Positions 43,988 through 53,331 are shown, counted from the stretch's first letter. The stretch is DNA of 64,000 nt from Chitinophaga terrae (ex Kim and Jung 2007) (GCF_900107795.1 NZ_FNRL01000004.1:62001-126000); one strand, 5' to 3'. Program-made: numbers and translations. The notes: generated by a model not told the origin, from the sequence alone.

Positions 43988-45264
43988 GTAACAGAGTAGT
44001 GATAACAGGACTGGGCGTGGTATCGCCCAACGGCGTTGGGATACCTGCGTTCAGAACGGCTATTCAGCAAGGAGTTTCAGGGATCAGGTTTGAAGAGCAG
44101 CTGGCGGCGCTGAATTTTTCGTGCCAGATTGCAGGTAAGCCGGAGGTAAGCCAGGAAATATTAACAGCTTATTTCAATGAACTGGAATTAAAGCAACTGA
44201 CCAGTTCAGGAATTATATACGGCATTATCGCCGGGCTGGAAGCCTGGCAGGATGCGGGTTTAAGCATTGGCGATGAAAACGGCGATCCCGATTGGGATAG
44301 TGGAACGATATTCGGAACAGGGACATCAGGAGTTGAAAAATTCAGGGAATCTGTTTATAAAGTAGATGAAGGGCAGGTGCGTCGTTTAGGCAGCAGCGTT
44401 GTACCGCAGACAATGGCCAGTGGGGTGAGCGCTTACCTGGCGGGAAAACTGGGGTTGGGCAACCAGGTGACTACCAATTCCTCTGCCTGTACCACCGGCG
44501 CCGAAAGCCTGTTGCTGGCCTACGAACGTATTAAGAACGGCCAGGCTGTTCGCATGCTGGCGGGAGCCACGAGCGACAGCAGTCCTTATATCTGGGGAGG
44601 TTTCGACGCCCTGAAAGTATGTACCTATAAATTCAACGCAACGCCTGAAAAAGGTTCCAGGCCCCTCAGCGCATCTGCCAGCGGTATAGTGCCGGGAAGC
44701 GGGGCGGGGGCGTTGTTGCTGGAATCGCTGGAGGCGGCGCTGGAACGCGGCGCCAATATCTACGCAGAGGTTTTGGGTGGTAACATTAATGCAGGCGGGC
44801 AGCGGAACGGGGGAACCATGACGGCGCCAAACAGCAAAGCAGTGCAGCATTGCATAACCGCGGCTCTTGCAAATGCCGGCGTAAACGGCGCAGATATCGA
44901 CCTTGTTAATGGCCATCTTACAGCTACGGGAAAGGATGCGGAAGAAGTGATGAACTGGAGCAAAGCATTGGGAGTGGAAGGAGAACGCTTCCCTTATCTT
45001 AATGCGCTGAAATCGATGACCGGCCACTGTTTGAGCGCTTCCGGCAGCATTGAGCTGGTGGCATCGGCGTTGCAGATCAAAGAAGGGTTTATTTTCCCTA
45101 ATATCAATTGCGAAGACCTGCATCCGGAAGTAACGGCGTTGGTTGATCCGCAAAGAATTCCCCGGACCCTATTACATAAAAGCATAAATTTATTGGCAAA
45201 AGCGAGTTTTGGTTTCGGCGATGTGAACGCCTGTGTTATTTTGAAAAAATACCTGCAATCTTAA
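43984..45264 (+). CDS. Beta-ketoacyl-ACP synthase (FabF-like)
   Basis: 426 residues, thiolase fold. The triad is Cys169 (NSSACTTGAES), His311 (NGHLTATGKDAEE) and His348 (KSMTGHCLSASG). The second motif differs from the usual N-A-H-G-T-S/G-T by having Leu after the His, hinting at a specialised acceptor pocket. It lengthens an acyl-ACP with malonyl-ACP, presumably producing the starter of the type III PKS. Its ATG overlaps the dehydratase stop codon. No chain-length-factor partner is present, so it is not an aryl-polyene-type KS pair. Confidence 0.92.
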   Translation: MSNRVVITGLGVVSPNGVGIPAFRTAIQQGVSGIRFEEQLAALNFSCQIAGKPEVSQEILTAYFNELELKQLTSSGIIYGIIAGLEAWQDAGLSIGDENGDPDWDSGTIFGTGTSGVEKFRESVYKVDEGQVRRLGSSVVPQTMASGVSAYLAGKLGLGNQVTTNSSACTTGAESLLLAYERIKNGQAVRMLAGATSDSSPYIWGGFDALKVCTYKFNATPEKGSRPLSASASGIVPGSGAGALLLESLEAALERGANIYAEVLGGNINAGGQRNGGTMTAPNSKAVQHCITAALANAGVNGADIDLVNGHLTATGKDAEEVMNWSKALGVEGERFPYLNALKSMTGHCLSASGSIELVASALQIKEGFIFPNINCEDLHPEVTALVDPQRIPRTLLHKSINLLAKASFGFGDVNACVILKKYLQS

Positions 45265-45275
45265 AGTTACCAGCA

Positions 45276-45530
45276 ATGGAAACATCCGTGTTTATCGAAC
45301 AAATCAGAGAAATAGTAAAGCCTTACGCAAAGAATACAGAAGCACTGGCTAACTTAAATACATCTACAGACTTTATTAATGATCTCAAGATCAATTCTGC
45401 CAACCTGGTAGATGTAGTATTGGATGTTGAAGAGAAGTATGATATTGTTATCCAGAATGAAGAAATGGAGAAGATGTTGAATGTACAGGCTGCACTGGAT
45501 ATTGTAACTGCCAAGTTAAAAGAAAAATGA
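45276..45530 (+). CDS. Acyl carrier protein
   Basis: 84 residues, helical and acidic. The phosphopantetheine attachment is probably Ser41 in LKINSANLVDVV; the classical D-S-L is N-S-A here, while the following hydrophobic helix and EEKYDIVI are well preserved. The gene sits between the ketosynthase and the PPTase that would activate it, and its stop codon overlaps the PPTase start (ATGA). It should carry the growing chain in this operon. Confidence 0.88.
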   Translation: METSVFIEQIREIVKPYAKNTEALANLNTSTDFINDLKINSANLVDVVLDVEEKYDIVIQNEEMEKMLNVQAALDIVTAKLKEK

Positions 45531-46093
45531 TAGGCAACGACATCGTTGACCTCCAGGCGGCAGCTGCAGAAAGCCGCATTACCAGGAAAGGGTTCCTGGA
45601 CAAACTTTTCCTGCCTGCCGAAAAAAAACTGGTACAGGATGCCGGCAACCCGGTATTGATAACCTGGCTTCTGTGGAGCTGCAAAGAAGCTGTTTATAAG
45701 ATCGTTAACCGGCAAACGGGCGACAGGCGTTATACGCCGCATCATTATACCGTGCAGGTAGAGGGGATGAATGACGAGGACGCCTGGGGATCTGTCGTAC
45801 ATGCTAACATGGCTTACCCTTTCCGTACTTGTTTTACCAGCCAGGCTGTTCATACCTATGCGGCCAGCTCTATCGCCCTGCTTAAGCAGCTAACACCTCT
45901 CGCCGGCTGCTTTCAAACCCCTTCCTTCACCGCGTTGTTGCAGCAAAACGGCAGGTTGCCTTTACTCGAAAAACTATACAAAGACCCGTCCGGCATTCCA
46001 TGGATCCGCGATCCTCATACCGGTGAAATGAGCCCCATATCTCTTAGCCATCATGGTAATTACACAGGCATCCTATTGCCTCCCGGTTTTTGA
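45527..46093 (+). CDS. 4'-phosphopantetheinyl transferase (Sfp/AcpS-like)
   Basis: 188 residues. MIGNDIVDLQ is the N-terminal motif with the metal-binding Asp, and WLLWSCKEAVYKI is the W-S-x-K-E-A-x-x-K signature. It transfers phosphopantetheine from coenzyme A to the Ser of the ACP encoded just upstream. Having its own PPTase suggests the operon can act independently of primary metabolism and may be mobile as a unit. Last gene of the type III PKS operon. Confidence 0.9.
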   Translation: MIGNDIVDLQAAAAESRITRKGFLDKLFLPAEKKLVQDAGNPVLITWLLWSCKEAVYKIVNRQTGDRRYTPHHYTVQVEGMNDEDAWGSVVHANMAYPFRTCFTSQAVHTYAASSIALLKQLTPLAGCFQTPSFTALLQQNGRLPLLEKLYKDPSGIPWIRDPHTGEMSPISLSHHGNYTGILLPPGF

Positions 46094-46116
46094 TTTGTAT
46101 GTATGTTCATACAAAT
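46093..46116 (+). other. Hairpin after the PKS operon
   Basis: A perfect 9-bp inverted repeat ATTTGTATG / CATACAAAT with a 6-nt loop starts at the last base of the PPTase gene. It lacks a T run, so it may be a weak terminator or an operator for the following gene. Confidence 0.4.
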
Positions 46117-46144
46117 GAGAAAATAATACCAGTTTCAGGTAAAA

Positions 46145-46203
46145 TAACATCTGAATGGTATAATTTATTCCCCGATCTTTATAACAGCTATAGTAACATC
46201 TGA
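46145..46203 (+). repeat. Direct repeat TAACATCTGA
   Basis: TAACATCTGA occurs at 46145-46154 and 46194-46203, 49 bp apart, upstream of the planctomycete-type operon. It could be a regulator site; the evidence is two copies only. Confidence 0.3.
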
Positions 46204-46262
46204 CAGGGGATTTCCCAGACGCGGGAGAAGTGAACACGCGAATTCTAATCTAAATCAAACCC

Positions 46263-48584
46263 ATGTTCCATCGTTATGTAGGACCAGCAATCTGTGGTTT
46301 GTTTTTTATGCTGGCTTGTAACAACAATAACACAGCTTCAGAACAGTTAGCAGAAAAACTACCGGATTCAGTCGACTATAATTTTCATATCAGGCCGATA
46401 CTTTCGGATAAATGCTTTGCCTGTCATGGCCCTGATGCCAACAAGCGGGAAGCGGGTTTGCGCCTGGATATAGGCGACAGCGCCTATAAAGCATTGAAGG
46501 AGTCGCCCGACGCACATGCCATTGTACCCGGCAATCCCAAGGCCTCTGTTCTATACCAGCGCATCACATCTACCGACAGTACGATGCGGATGCCGCCCGT
46601 GAGTTCCAACATTACTTTAACTGCCCACGAGATCAGCCTGATAGAGAAATGGATCAGGCAGGGCGCTAAATATAAGCCTCACTGGGCCTTTGTGCCGCCG
46701 GTAAAGCCTGCATTGCCGAAGGTTGCCGACCAGCAATGGGGGTATAATGAAATTGACAGGTTCGTGCTGGCGAAGATGGAAGAAAAAGGGCTGCAGCCTA
46801 ACGGGCAGGCAGATCATGAACGCCTGCTGAAAAGATTATGTCTTGACCTGACAGGCCTGCCTCCGTCTATTGACCGGATGCAGCGGTTTGCCGCCGATAC
46901 CAGCAACCAGGGTTATGAAAAGATGGTAGACGAGTTGTTGAAAGACAGCGCCTACGGAGAAAAGATGGCCATTCACTGGATGGACGTTGCCCGGTATGCC
47001 GACTCACATGGCTACCAGGACGACAACTATCGCAGCATGTGGCCCTGGAGGGATTGGGTAATCCACGCATTCAACGGGAATCTTTCCTATAAAGATTTTG
47101 TGACCTGGCAACTGGCGGGCGATATGATCCCCAACGGTACCAGGGAACAATTACTGGCATCAGGTTTCAACCGCAATCATAAGATCACGGAAGAAGGAGG
47201 AGTGATAGATGAAGAATACCGCGTAGAATATGTAACAGACCGCACAAATACCTTTGGCAAAAGCCTCCTGGGTATTACCATCGAGTGTGCGCATTGTCAT
47301 GATCACAAATACGATCCATTTTCACAGAAAGAATATTACGAGCTGTTTGCCTTCTTCAATAATGTAAGGGAAGTAGGGCTTGAATCTACAGTAGGCGGCC
47401 CCAATACCTATGCAAAGACGCCGTTGATGGAGATCACGAAAGAAGACCTGCAAGGCGTGCTGCATTTCATCAACAAACAGGATTCAGCTAAGCTCATCGT
47501 GTCGGTAATGGGAGAGCGCGACAGTGTTAAAAAAACGTATGTGCTTGGCCGTGGGAACTACGATAATCCCACTGTTGAAGTGCATCCTGAAACGCCTAAA
47601 GCCATCTTATCATTTGATCCGGGCCGCTATCCGCCTAACAGGTTAGGACTGGCGAACTGGTTGTTTGATCCCCGTAACCCTTTAACTGCAAGGGTTTTTG
47701 TAAACCAGCAATGGCAGGAGATCTTCGGGCGGGGTATCGTTAAGAGCACGGGCGATTTCGGGATGCAGGGCGATCTGCCTTCCAACCCCGAATTGCTGGA
47801 TTGGCTGGCCGTTGATTTCATGCAACACGGATGGGATATCAAACGCCTGGTTAAACAAATGGTAATGTCGGCCACTTACAGGCAATCGGCTGTGGCAACG
47901 CCTGAAAAACTGAAAGCAGATCCTGAGAATATTTATCTGTCCAGGGGCCCAAGATTCAGGCTGCCGGCCGAACTGGTGCGCGACCTGGTACTGGAAAGCA
48001 GCGGCCTGCTGGTACATACCATCGGCGGTCCCAGCGTGAAACCTTATCAACCCAAGGGGCTTTGGGAAATGGCTACATCAGGAAGAGGGATACTGGCCAG
48101 TTATAAGCAGGACCATGGCGAAAGCCTTTATAGACGAGGATTATACACTTTCATTAAAAGAACGGTGCCCCCTCCGTCGATGATGTTGTTCGACGCCAGT
48201 AACAGGGACCAGTGCGAGGTGAAAAGAGTGAACACCAATACCCCGTTACAGGCCTTGATCATGCTCAATGACCCGACAGTGCTGGAGGCGTCGAGGGTTT
48301 TGGCTGCGAAGCTCATTAAACAGAACAATAATGTTGCAGATAATATAAAGCAGGCTTTCAGGTTAATTGTTTGCAGGCAGCCGGCCGAAAAAGAGCTGGC
48401 TATCCTGCAGCAGTATTATGCAAAGCAACAGCAATTATACCAGCAGCAACCTACCGTAGCTGTGAAACTATTAAAACAGGGCGAATACCCGATGGCTACA
48501 GGGCTTGATAATGCGTCATGGGCCGCCATGATGCAGGTGATCACCACTATTTACAACCTGGAGGAAACCCTCTCAAAAACCTGA
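46263..48584 (+). CDS. PSC1 / DUF1549 / DUF1553 planctomycete-type cytochrome lipoprotein
   Basis: 773 residues. The N-terminus looks like a lipoprotein signal (GLFFMLACNNNN). Near residue 50 KCFACHGPD is the C-x2-CH haem site of the planctomycete cytochrome C domain. DUF1549 (about 150-360; NEIDRFVLAKMEEKGLQP, MAIHWMDVARYADSHGYQ) and DUF1553 (about 440-720; NRLGLANWLFDPRNPLTARV, ...) follow. These proteins are abundant in Planctomycetes, where they are tied to degradation of complex polymers; the reaction is not established. First gene of a four-gene operon; DUF1501 starts 2 bp after its stop codon. Confidence 0.9.
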   Translation: MFHRYVGPAICGLFFMLACNNNNTASEQLAEKLPDSVDYNFHIRPILSDKCFACHGPDANKREAGLRLDIGDSAYKALKESPDAHAIVPGNPKASVLYQRITSTDSTMRMPPVSSNITLTAHEISLIEKWIRQGAKYKPHWAFVPPVKPALPKVADQQWGYNEIDRFVLAKMEEKGLQPNGQADHERLLKRLCLDLTGLPPSIDRMQRFAADTSNQGYEKMVDELLKDSAYGEKMAIHWMDVARYADSHGYQDDNYRSMWPWRDWVIHAFNGNLSYKDFVTWQLAGDMIPNGTREQLLASGFNRNHKITEEGGVIDEEYRVEYVTDRTNTFGKSLLGITIECAHCHDHKYDPFSQKEYYELFAFFNNVREVGLESTVGGPNTYAKTPLMEITKEDLQGVLHFINKQDSAKLIVSVMGERDSVKKTYVLGRGNYDNPTVEVHPETPKAILSFDPGRYPPNRLGLANWLFDPRNPLTARVFVNQQWQEIFGRGIVKSTGDFGMQGDLPSNPELLDWLAVDFMQHGWDIKRLVKQMVMSATYRQSAVATPEKLKADPENIYLSRGPRFRLPAELVRDLVLESSGLLVHTIGGPSVKPYQPKGLWEMATSGRGILASYKQDHGESLYRRGLYTFIKRTVPPPSMMLFDASNRDQCEVKRVNTNTPLQALIMLNDPTVLEASRVLAAKLIKQNNNVADNIKQAFRLIVCRQPAEKELAILQQYYAKQQQLYQQQPTVAVKLLKQGEYPMATGLDNASWAAMMQVITTIYNLEETLSKT

Positions 48585-48586
48585 CA

Positions 48587-50038
48587 ATGAAAAATGAATT
48601 CTTAGAACATCATCTGAATATGAACCGCCGCAAGTTCCTGTCGAACCTCAGCATTGGGGTAGGCAGCCTGGCGTTGGGTTCCCTGCTCATTCCTGATATT
48701 TTCAGCAAGGGTACAGATGAATTGGCATTTACACCCGGCGTACCTCATTTTGCGCCTAAAGCCAAAAGGATCATTTACCTCTTTCAGAATGGCGCCCCTT
48801 CCCAGTTGGAGAGCTTCGACTATAAACCCAAGCTGAGAGAGATGATGGGACAGGAATTGCCCCCTTCTATCCGGAACGGACAGCGGCTGACGGGCATGAC
48901 CTCCGGACAGTCGTCTTTCCCGCTGGTAGGTTCGTACTACGACTTTAAGCAATACGGCGCTTCCAGGGCCTGGATCAGCGACCTGTTCCCGCATACCGCC
49001 AGTATTGTAGACGACATCTGCATCGTAAGATCCATGTATACAGAAGCGATCAACCACGATCCGGCGCTTACCTTTTTCCAGACAGGAGCCCAGCAGGGAA
49101 ACCGCGCCAGCTTCGGCTCGTGGATGAGCTACGGCTTAGGCAGCGAGAATAAGAACCTACCGGCTTTTTGCGTGTTGTTATCGCGGGGTAAAGGAAACGG
49201 CCAGGGGGTGTACAGCAAGTTATGGTCTAACGGCTTTTTAGACAGCATTCACCAGGGCGTACAGTTCAGCAGTGGGGAAAGCCCGGTGCTGTACCTCAAT
49301 AATCCCGAAGGCATGGATATGGCTAACAGGCGGCAGATGCTGGACCAGCTGGCAGCCTTAAACGAACAATCGTATAAAGAGTTTGGCGATCCGGAGATCA
49401 GCACTAAGATACAGCAGTATGAGATGGCCTACAGGATGCAGACAGCCGTACCTGAACTAACCGATCTTTCGAAAGAACCGGACGATATTGTAAAACTCTA
49501 CGGACCGGAATGCCTTGTTCCCGGTACATTTGCGGCCAATTGCCTGCTGGCCAGGAAGCTTTCTGAAAGCGGTGTGCGCTTTATCCAGTTATATCACCAG
49601 GGCTGGGATCAGCATGGCAACCTGCCGAACGAAATGGCGGGCCAGGCAAAAGATGTGGACAGGGCTTCCGCGGCACTGATCACCGATCTCAAACAACGGG
49701 GACTGCTCGATGAAACACTGGTGATCTGGGGAGGAGAATTCGGGCGTACCAATTACTGCCAGGGCAAGATACAGGCAGATAATTACGGGCGGGATCACCA
49801 TCCCCGCTGCTTCTCCATCTGGATGGCGGGAGGCGGAGTGAAACCCGGGATCGTATATGGAGAAACAGACGAATTCGGGTATAACATTATCAAAGACCCG
49901 GTGCATGTGCATGACTTTCATGCCACCGTTCTGCACCTGATGGGGCTGGATCACGAGAAATTAACTTATAAACACCAGGGCCGCCGCTACAGGCTTACAG
50001 ATGTAGCCGGAAAAGTGCTGCCCGGTTTAATGGCGTAA
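48587..50038 (+). CDS. DUF1501 family protein with Tat-like signal
   Basis: 483 residues from the ATG at 48587. The N-terminus holds NRRKFLSNLSIGVGSLALG, a twin-arginine signal. DUF1501 belongs to the alkaline-phosphatase/sulfatase superfamily; metal-ligand-like motifs include YHQGWDQHGN and WGGEFGRTNYCQG, then DHHPRCFSIWMAGGG. It is almost always next to DUF1549/DUF1553 proteins, and the pair is thought to act together in the periplasm. Function unknown. 18 bp separate it from the NHL-type gene. Confidence 0.9.
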   Translation: MKNEFLEHHLNMNRRKFLSNLSIGVGSLALGSLLIPDIFSKGTDELAFTPGVPHFAPKAKRIIYLFQNGAPSQLESFDYKPKLREMMGQELPPSIRNGQRLTGMTSGQSSFPLVGSYYDFKQYGASRAWISDLFPHTASIVDDICIVRSMYTEAINHDPALTFFQTGAQQGNRASFGSWMSYGLGSENKNLPAFCVLLSRGKGNGQGVYSKLWSNGFLDSIHQGVQFSSGESPVLYLNNPEGMDMANRRQMLDQLAALNEQSYKEFGDPEISTKIQQYEMAYRMQTAVPELTDLSKEPDDIVKLYGPECLVPGTFAANCLLARKLSESGVRFIQLYHQGWDQHGNLPNEMAGQAKDVDRASAALITDLKQRGLLDETLVIWGGEFGRTNYCQGKIQADNYGRDHHPRCFSIWMAGGGVKPGIVYGETDEFGYNIIKDPVHVHDFHATVLHLMGLDHEKLTYKHQGRRYRLTDVAGKVLPGLMA

Positions 50039-50056
50039 TAATAAACTATTATCATA

Positions 50057-51082
50057 ATGGAAAGAAGGAAATTCATACAGGCTTCAGCGTTAGTAACAGC
50101 ATCATTTTATATTTCGCGCGATCTGTTCGCGAAGCCTAAAGGACCGGTATACGGGCATAATAATAAAAAGTATGTCCTGGATACAAAGTGGGGAACACTT
50201 GATAGTAGCAGGTACCCGGTAAAAGACTGCCATGAAATGGTGCAGGACAAAAAGGGCAGGATCATTTTGCTGACAAATGAAACAAAGAACAACATCCTTA
50301 TCTACAATACCTCCGGTAAATTATTGGAAAACTGGGGACATGAATTTCCCGGCGCCCACGGCCTGACCCTCTGGAACGAGAACGGCACGGAGTATTTATT
50401 TATCACAGATACGGAAAAGCACCAGGTATACAAGACCACCATGGATGGCAAGGTGTTGCTGACAATAGACTATCCTGCAGAATCGGGAGTTTATAAAAAG
50501 AAAGAAGAGTTTGTACCAACAGAAACAACGATAGCGCCGAACGGCGATATTTTCGTTGCCGATGGCTACGGCGCACAGTATGTACTGCATTACGACAGCA
50601 AAGGGAAACTGCTCAATTTCTTCGGAGGCCGGGGAGAAGGCACGGAACACCTGGATAATGCACATGGTATTTGCGTAGATTACCGCAAAGCAGATCCGAC
50701 CCTCATTGTGACGGATAGAACAAGGAATTGTTTTAAACGGTTTTCTATGGACGGAAAACTGATGGAAGTGATTTCGACGCCCGGGGCTTGTGTTTGCCGG
50801 CCTGTGATAAAAGGACAATACCTGTATGCCGCCGTATTGCGTTCGCCGAATATGGATGCCAACGCCAGTGGGTTTGTAACGATCCTGGATAAGGATAATA
50901 AAGTAGTATCCAACATTGGCGGTACCGCGCCTACCTATGTGAACGGTGCATTGCAGCCAATGCAGCAGGCGGAGAAAATATTTGTACATCCTCACGACGT
51001 ATGTGTAGACAGCGATGAAAACCTGTACGTTGCCCAGTGGGCTTCAGGTAAAGTTTACCCATATAAATTGAAGAGAGTCTAA
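50057..51082 (+). CDS. NHL-repeat / six-bladed beta-propeller protein with Tat signal
   Basis: 341 residues. MERRKFIQASALVTASFYIS is a twin-arginine-like signal. The mature protein has repeated units such as DKKGRIILLTNETKNNILIY, PNGDIFVADGYG and HGICVDYRKADPTLIVTDRT, typical of NHL propellers. It probably folds in the cytoplasm and is exported folded. It may bind a ligand or sugar lactone; related sequences occur next to DUF1501 modules. Stop and next start overlap by 1 bp (TAATG). Confidence 0.85.
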   Translation: MERRKFIQASALVTASFYISRDLFAKPKGPVYGHNNKKYVLDTKWGTLDSSRYPVKDCHEMVQDKKGRIILLTNETKNNILIYNTSGKLLENWGHEFPGAHGLTLWNENGTEYLFITDTEKHQVYKTTMDGKVLLTIDYPAESGVYKKKEEFVPTETTIAPNGDIFVADGYGAQYVLHYDSKGKLLNFFGGRGEGTEHLDNAHGICVDYRKADPTLIVTDRTRNCFKRFSMDGKLMEVISTPGACVCRPVIKGQYLYAAVLRSPNMDANASGFVTILDKDNKVVSNIGGTAPTYVNGALQPMQQAEKIFVHPHDVCVDSDENLYVAQWASGKVYPYKLKRV

Positions 51083-53244
51083 TGAACGAACCGACAGGTA
51101 AATGGTACCGTGTTGGCGGCAGTATCCTGCTTGCCGCCAATACCTTCGTACTTTTTTTGGTATGTTTCAGCAATAGCATCGTATTGCCGCCCTGGTTGCA
51201 GGTAGTTGGCCGGATGCATCCTTTACTGTTACACTTTCCTATAGTTATTTTATTGCTGGCGGCGTTGATAGCGTTTATACGGCCGCGTGATCCCGCCTTG
51301 CAGAAATGGAAACATGTGGCAATCCGCGTATTGCTGCTTACAGGCGCGTTGCTGACCGCCTTTACCGTAATTATGGGGATTTTCCTTTCTAAAGAAGCGG
51401 GCTACGATGAAGCCGGTTTGCAATGGCATAAATGGGGAGGAGTGATATTGCTTTGGCTGGTATCGGCGCTCTATGTACTAACCCGCAGGCAGTTGGAAGA
51501 TCAGTGGTGGATGAAAGGCGGTATGTTGCTGGTAACGTTGCTGTTATTAGTTACCGGGCATTTAGGAGCGGATATCACCCATGGGGCTAACTTTGTTTTA
51601 GCGCCGGTAACGCCGCAACAGCCTAAACTGGTGCCATTGGAAAAGGCGGAAGTCTATACCGACCTGGTGCAACCTATACTGGAAGAGAAGTGTATGGGTT
51701 GCCATAACGCAGGTAAAGCAAAAGGCGGGCTGGTACTGGAACATCCTGCACAACTGTTGAAAGGAGGGAAGAACGGCAAAGCAATAGTGGCCGGGCATCC
51801 CGATCAAAGCCTGATCTATGCGCGGTTGCTGCTGCCGCCCGACGATAAGAAGCATATGCCGCCTGCCGGCAAACCGCAACTCAACGAAAAGGAAACTGCA
51901 TTACTTTATCATTGGATCAAATCAGGAGCATCCTTTAACCTTAAAGCAATCGCCCTGCCGATGGATGATAGCTTGCGGATGGCGGCAGCCAGCCTGTTGC
52001 AGGCGCCGGCAAGCGAACCGGTATATGATTTTGCGCCGGCAGACGAAAAGCTCGTACAGCAACTCAATAACAACTACCGGGTAATTTACCCTATTGCCCA
52101 GCATGCAGCGCCTTTGGTGGTAAACTGTTATAACAAAGACCAGTTCAATTCCAAAACGATCGAAGAGCTGTTGCCTTTAAAAAAGCAGATCATTGAAATG
52201 CACCTGCAAAAGATGCCGGTTGAAGACAAGGATCTGAAGTTACTGGCATCGTTTAAAGAGTTAAGGGTATTGAATCTGAATTTCACGAATATCAAGGGGC
52301 AAACATTGGCCGAACTGGCTTCCCTGCCTAAATTGGAACGTTTGTCGTTGTCCGGAACGCCTGTGACCCTTGCTGCTTTGCAGGCATTGAAAAGCGCTAA
52401 AGCGTTAAAGGAACTTTATCTCTGGAACAGTGGCTTAGCAGCCGGTGATTTTGAGAAATTGCAGAAGCAGTTGCCTCAAACCGCCATCGTAAAAGGGTTT
52501 ATCGAAGACGGGTCACATCCCCTGAAATTAAACCAGCCTATACTGGCATCTACCGACCTGGTGTTCAAAGATAAAATGCAGGTCTGCCTCCGGCACCCGG
52601 TAAAAGGAGTGGCTATTCATTATACCCTGGATGGCACAGCCCCGGATACTGTTAATTCGCCGGTCTTGAAAGATAGTGTAGAGATCAGCCGGAATACTGT
52701 AGTAAGGGCTGTTGCTACCAAGAATGGCTGGTATGCCAGCGACCCTGTGCAATTTGCTTTCTCCAGAACAACCTATATCCCCGACAGCGTGGTTTTGATC
52801 ACCACGCCCGATGGCAGCTATGCCGGTAGCGGAGCGCTCACCCTGAACGATAAACAGCGCGGAGGCGCAGAACAGGGGAACGGCAAATGGCTGGGCTATT
52901 ACAAAGATCCTTTGGCAGCCTTGCTGATATACAAAACTCCCGTTCCTGTATCGCAGGTCTGCGTAGGCATACTGAGTAACGTAAACGGATATATTTTCCC
53001 GCCATCAAAAATTGAAATTTACGGAGGCCAGGACCCCAAACACCTGAAACTGCTGAAAAAAGTAATACCCGCACCGGGAAAGAAAGATGATCCTTCTATG
53101 TCGATGGATGTAAAATGCGATTTCCCTGCTACCAATGTAAGTTGCCTGAAGGTAGTGCTCACAGGGTTGGAAAAGATCCCTGACTGGCATCCGGGCAAAG
53201 GAGGCCGGGGTTGGGTGTTTGCAGATGAACTGATGATCAATTGA
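51082..53244 (+). CDS. DUF2231 membrane protein with cytochrome, LRR-like and chitobiase-C-like domains
   Basis: 720 residues. Four membrane helices at the N-terminus (about 10-30, 42-62, 78-100, 115-165) include MHPLLLHFPIVILLLAALIA, typical of DUF2231. A cytochrome site KCMGCHNAGK (about residue 210) belongs to a planctomycete C-type domain. Then come leucine-rich segments (LRVLNLNFTNIKG, LERLSLSGTPVT; about 390-460), a chitobiase C-terminal-like domain (IHYTLDGTAPDT) and a final jelly-roll-like domain. It probably anchors electron transfer for the operon in the inner membrane with its large part in the periplasm. Ends the operon. Confidence 0.85.
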   Translation: MNEPTGKWYRVGGSILLAANTFVLFLVCFSNSIVLPPWLQVVGRMHPLLLHFPIVILLLAALIAFIRPRDPALQKWKHVAIRVLLLTGALLTAFTVIMGIFLSKEAGYDEAGLQWHKWGGVILLWLVSALYVLTRRQLEDQWWMKGGMLLVTLLLLVTGHLGADITHGANFVLAPVTPQQPKLVPLEKAEVYTDLVQPILEEKCMGCHNAGKAKGGLVLEHPAQLLKGGKNGKAIVAGHPDQSLIYARLLLPPDDKKHMPPAGKPQLNEKETALLYHWIKSGASFNLKAIALPMDDSLRMAAASLLQAPASEPVYDFAPADEKLVQQLNNNYRVIYPIAQHAAPLVVNCYNKDQFNSKTIEELLPLKKQIIEMHLQKMPVEDKDLKLLASFKELRVLNLNFTNIKGQTLAELASLPKLERLSLSGTPVTLAALQALKSAKALKELYLWNSGLAAGDFEKLQKQLPQTAIVKGFIEDGSHPLKLNQPILASTDLVFKDKMQVCLRHPVKGVAIHYTLDGTAPDTVNSPVLKDSVEISRNTVVRAVATKNGWYASDPVQFAFSRTTYIPDSVVLITTPDGSYAGSGALTLNDKQRGGAEQGNGKWLGYYKDPLAALLIYKTPVPVSQVCVGILSNVNGYIFPPSKIEIYGGQDPKHLKLLKKVIPAPGKKDDPSMSMDVKCDFPATNVSCLKVVLTGLEKIPDWHPGKGGRGWVFADELMIN

Positions 53245-53331
53245 CCTGAAATTGCCGGGGAGAAGATGTTTTTTACCCGGGAAAATATAATTTCAGATAA
53301 GAAGAAGGTAATACGGTAGCGGCAGATACCG

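Noticed and set aside
53245-53300. CCGGG / CCCGG stem after the planctomycete-type operon as terminator
   Set aside because: The stem is only five bp and the T run is in the loop rather than after it.
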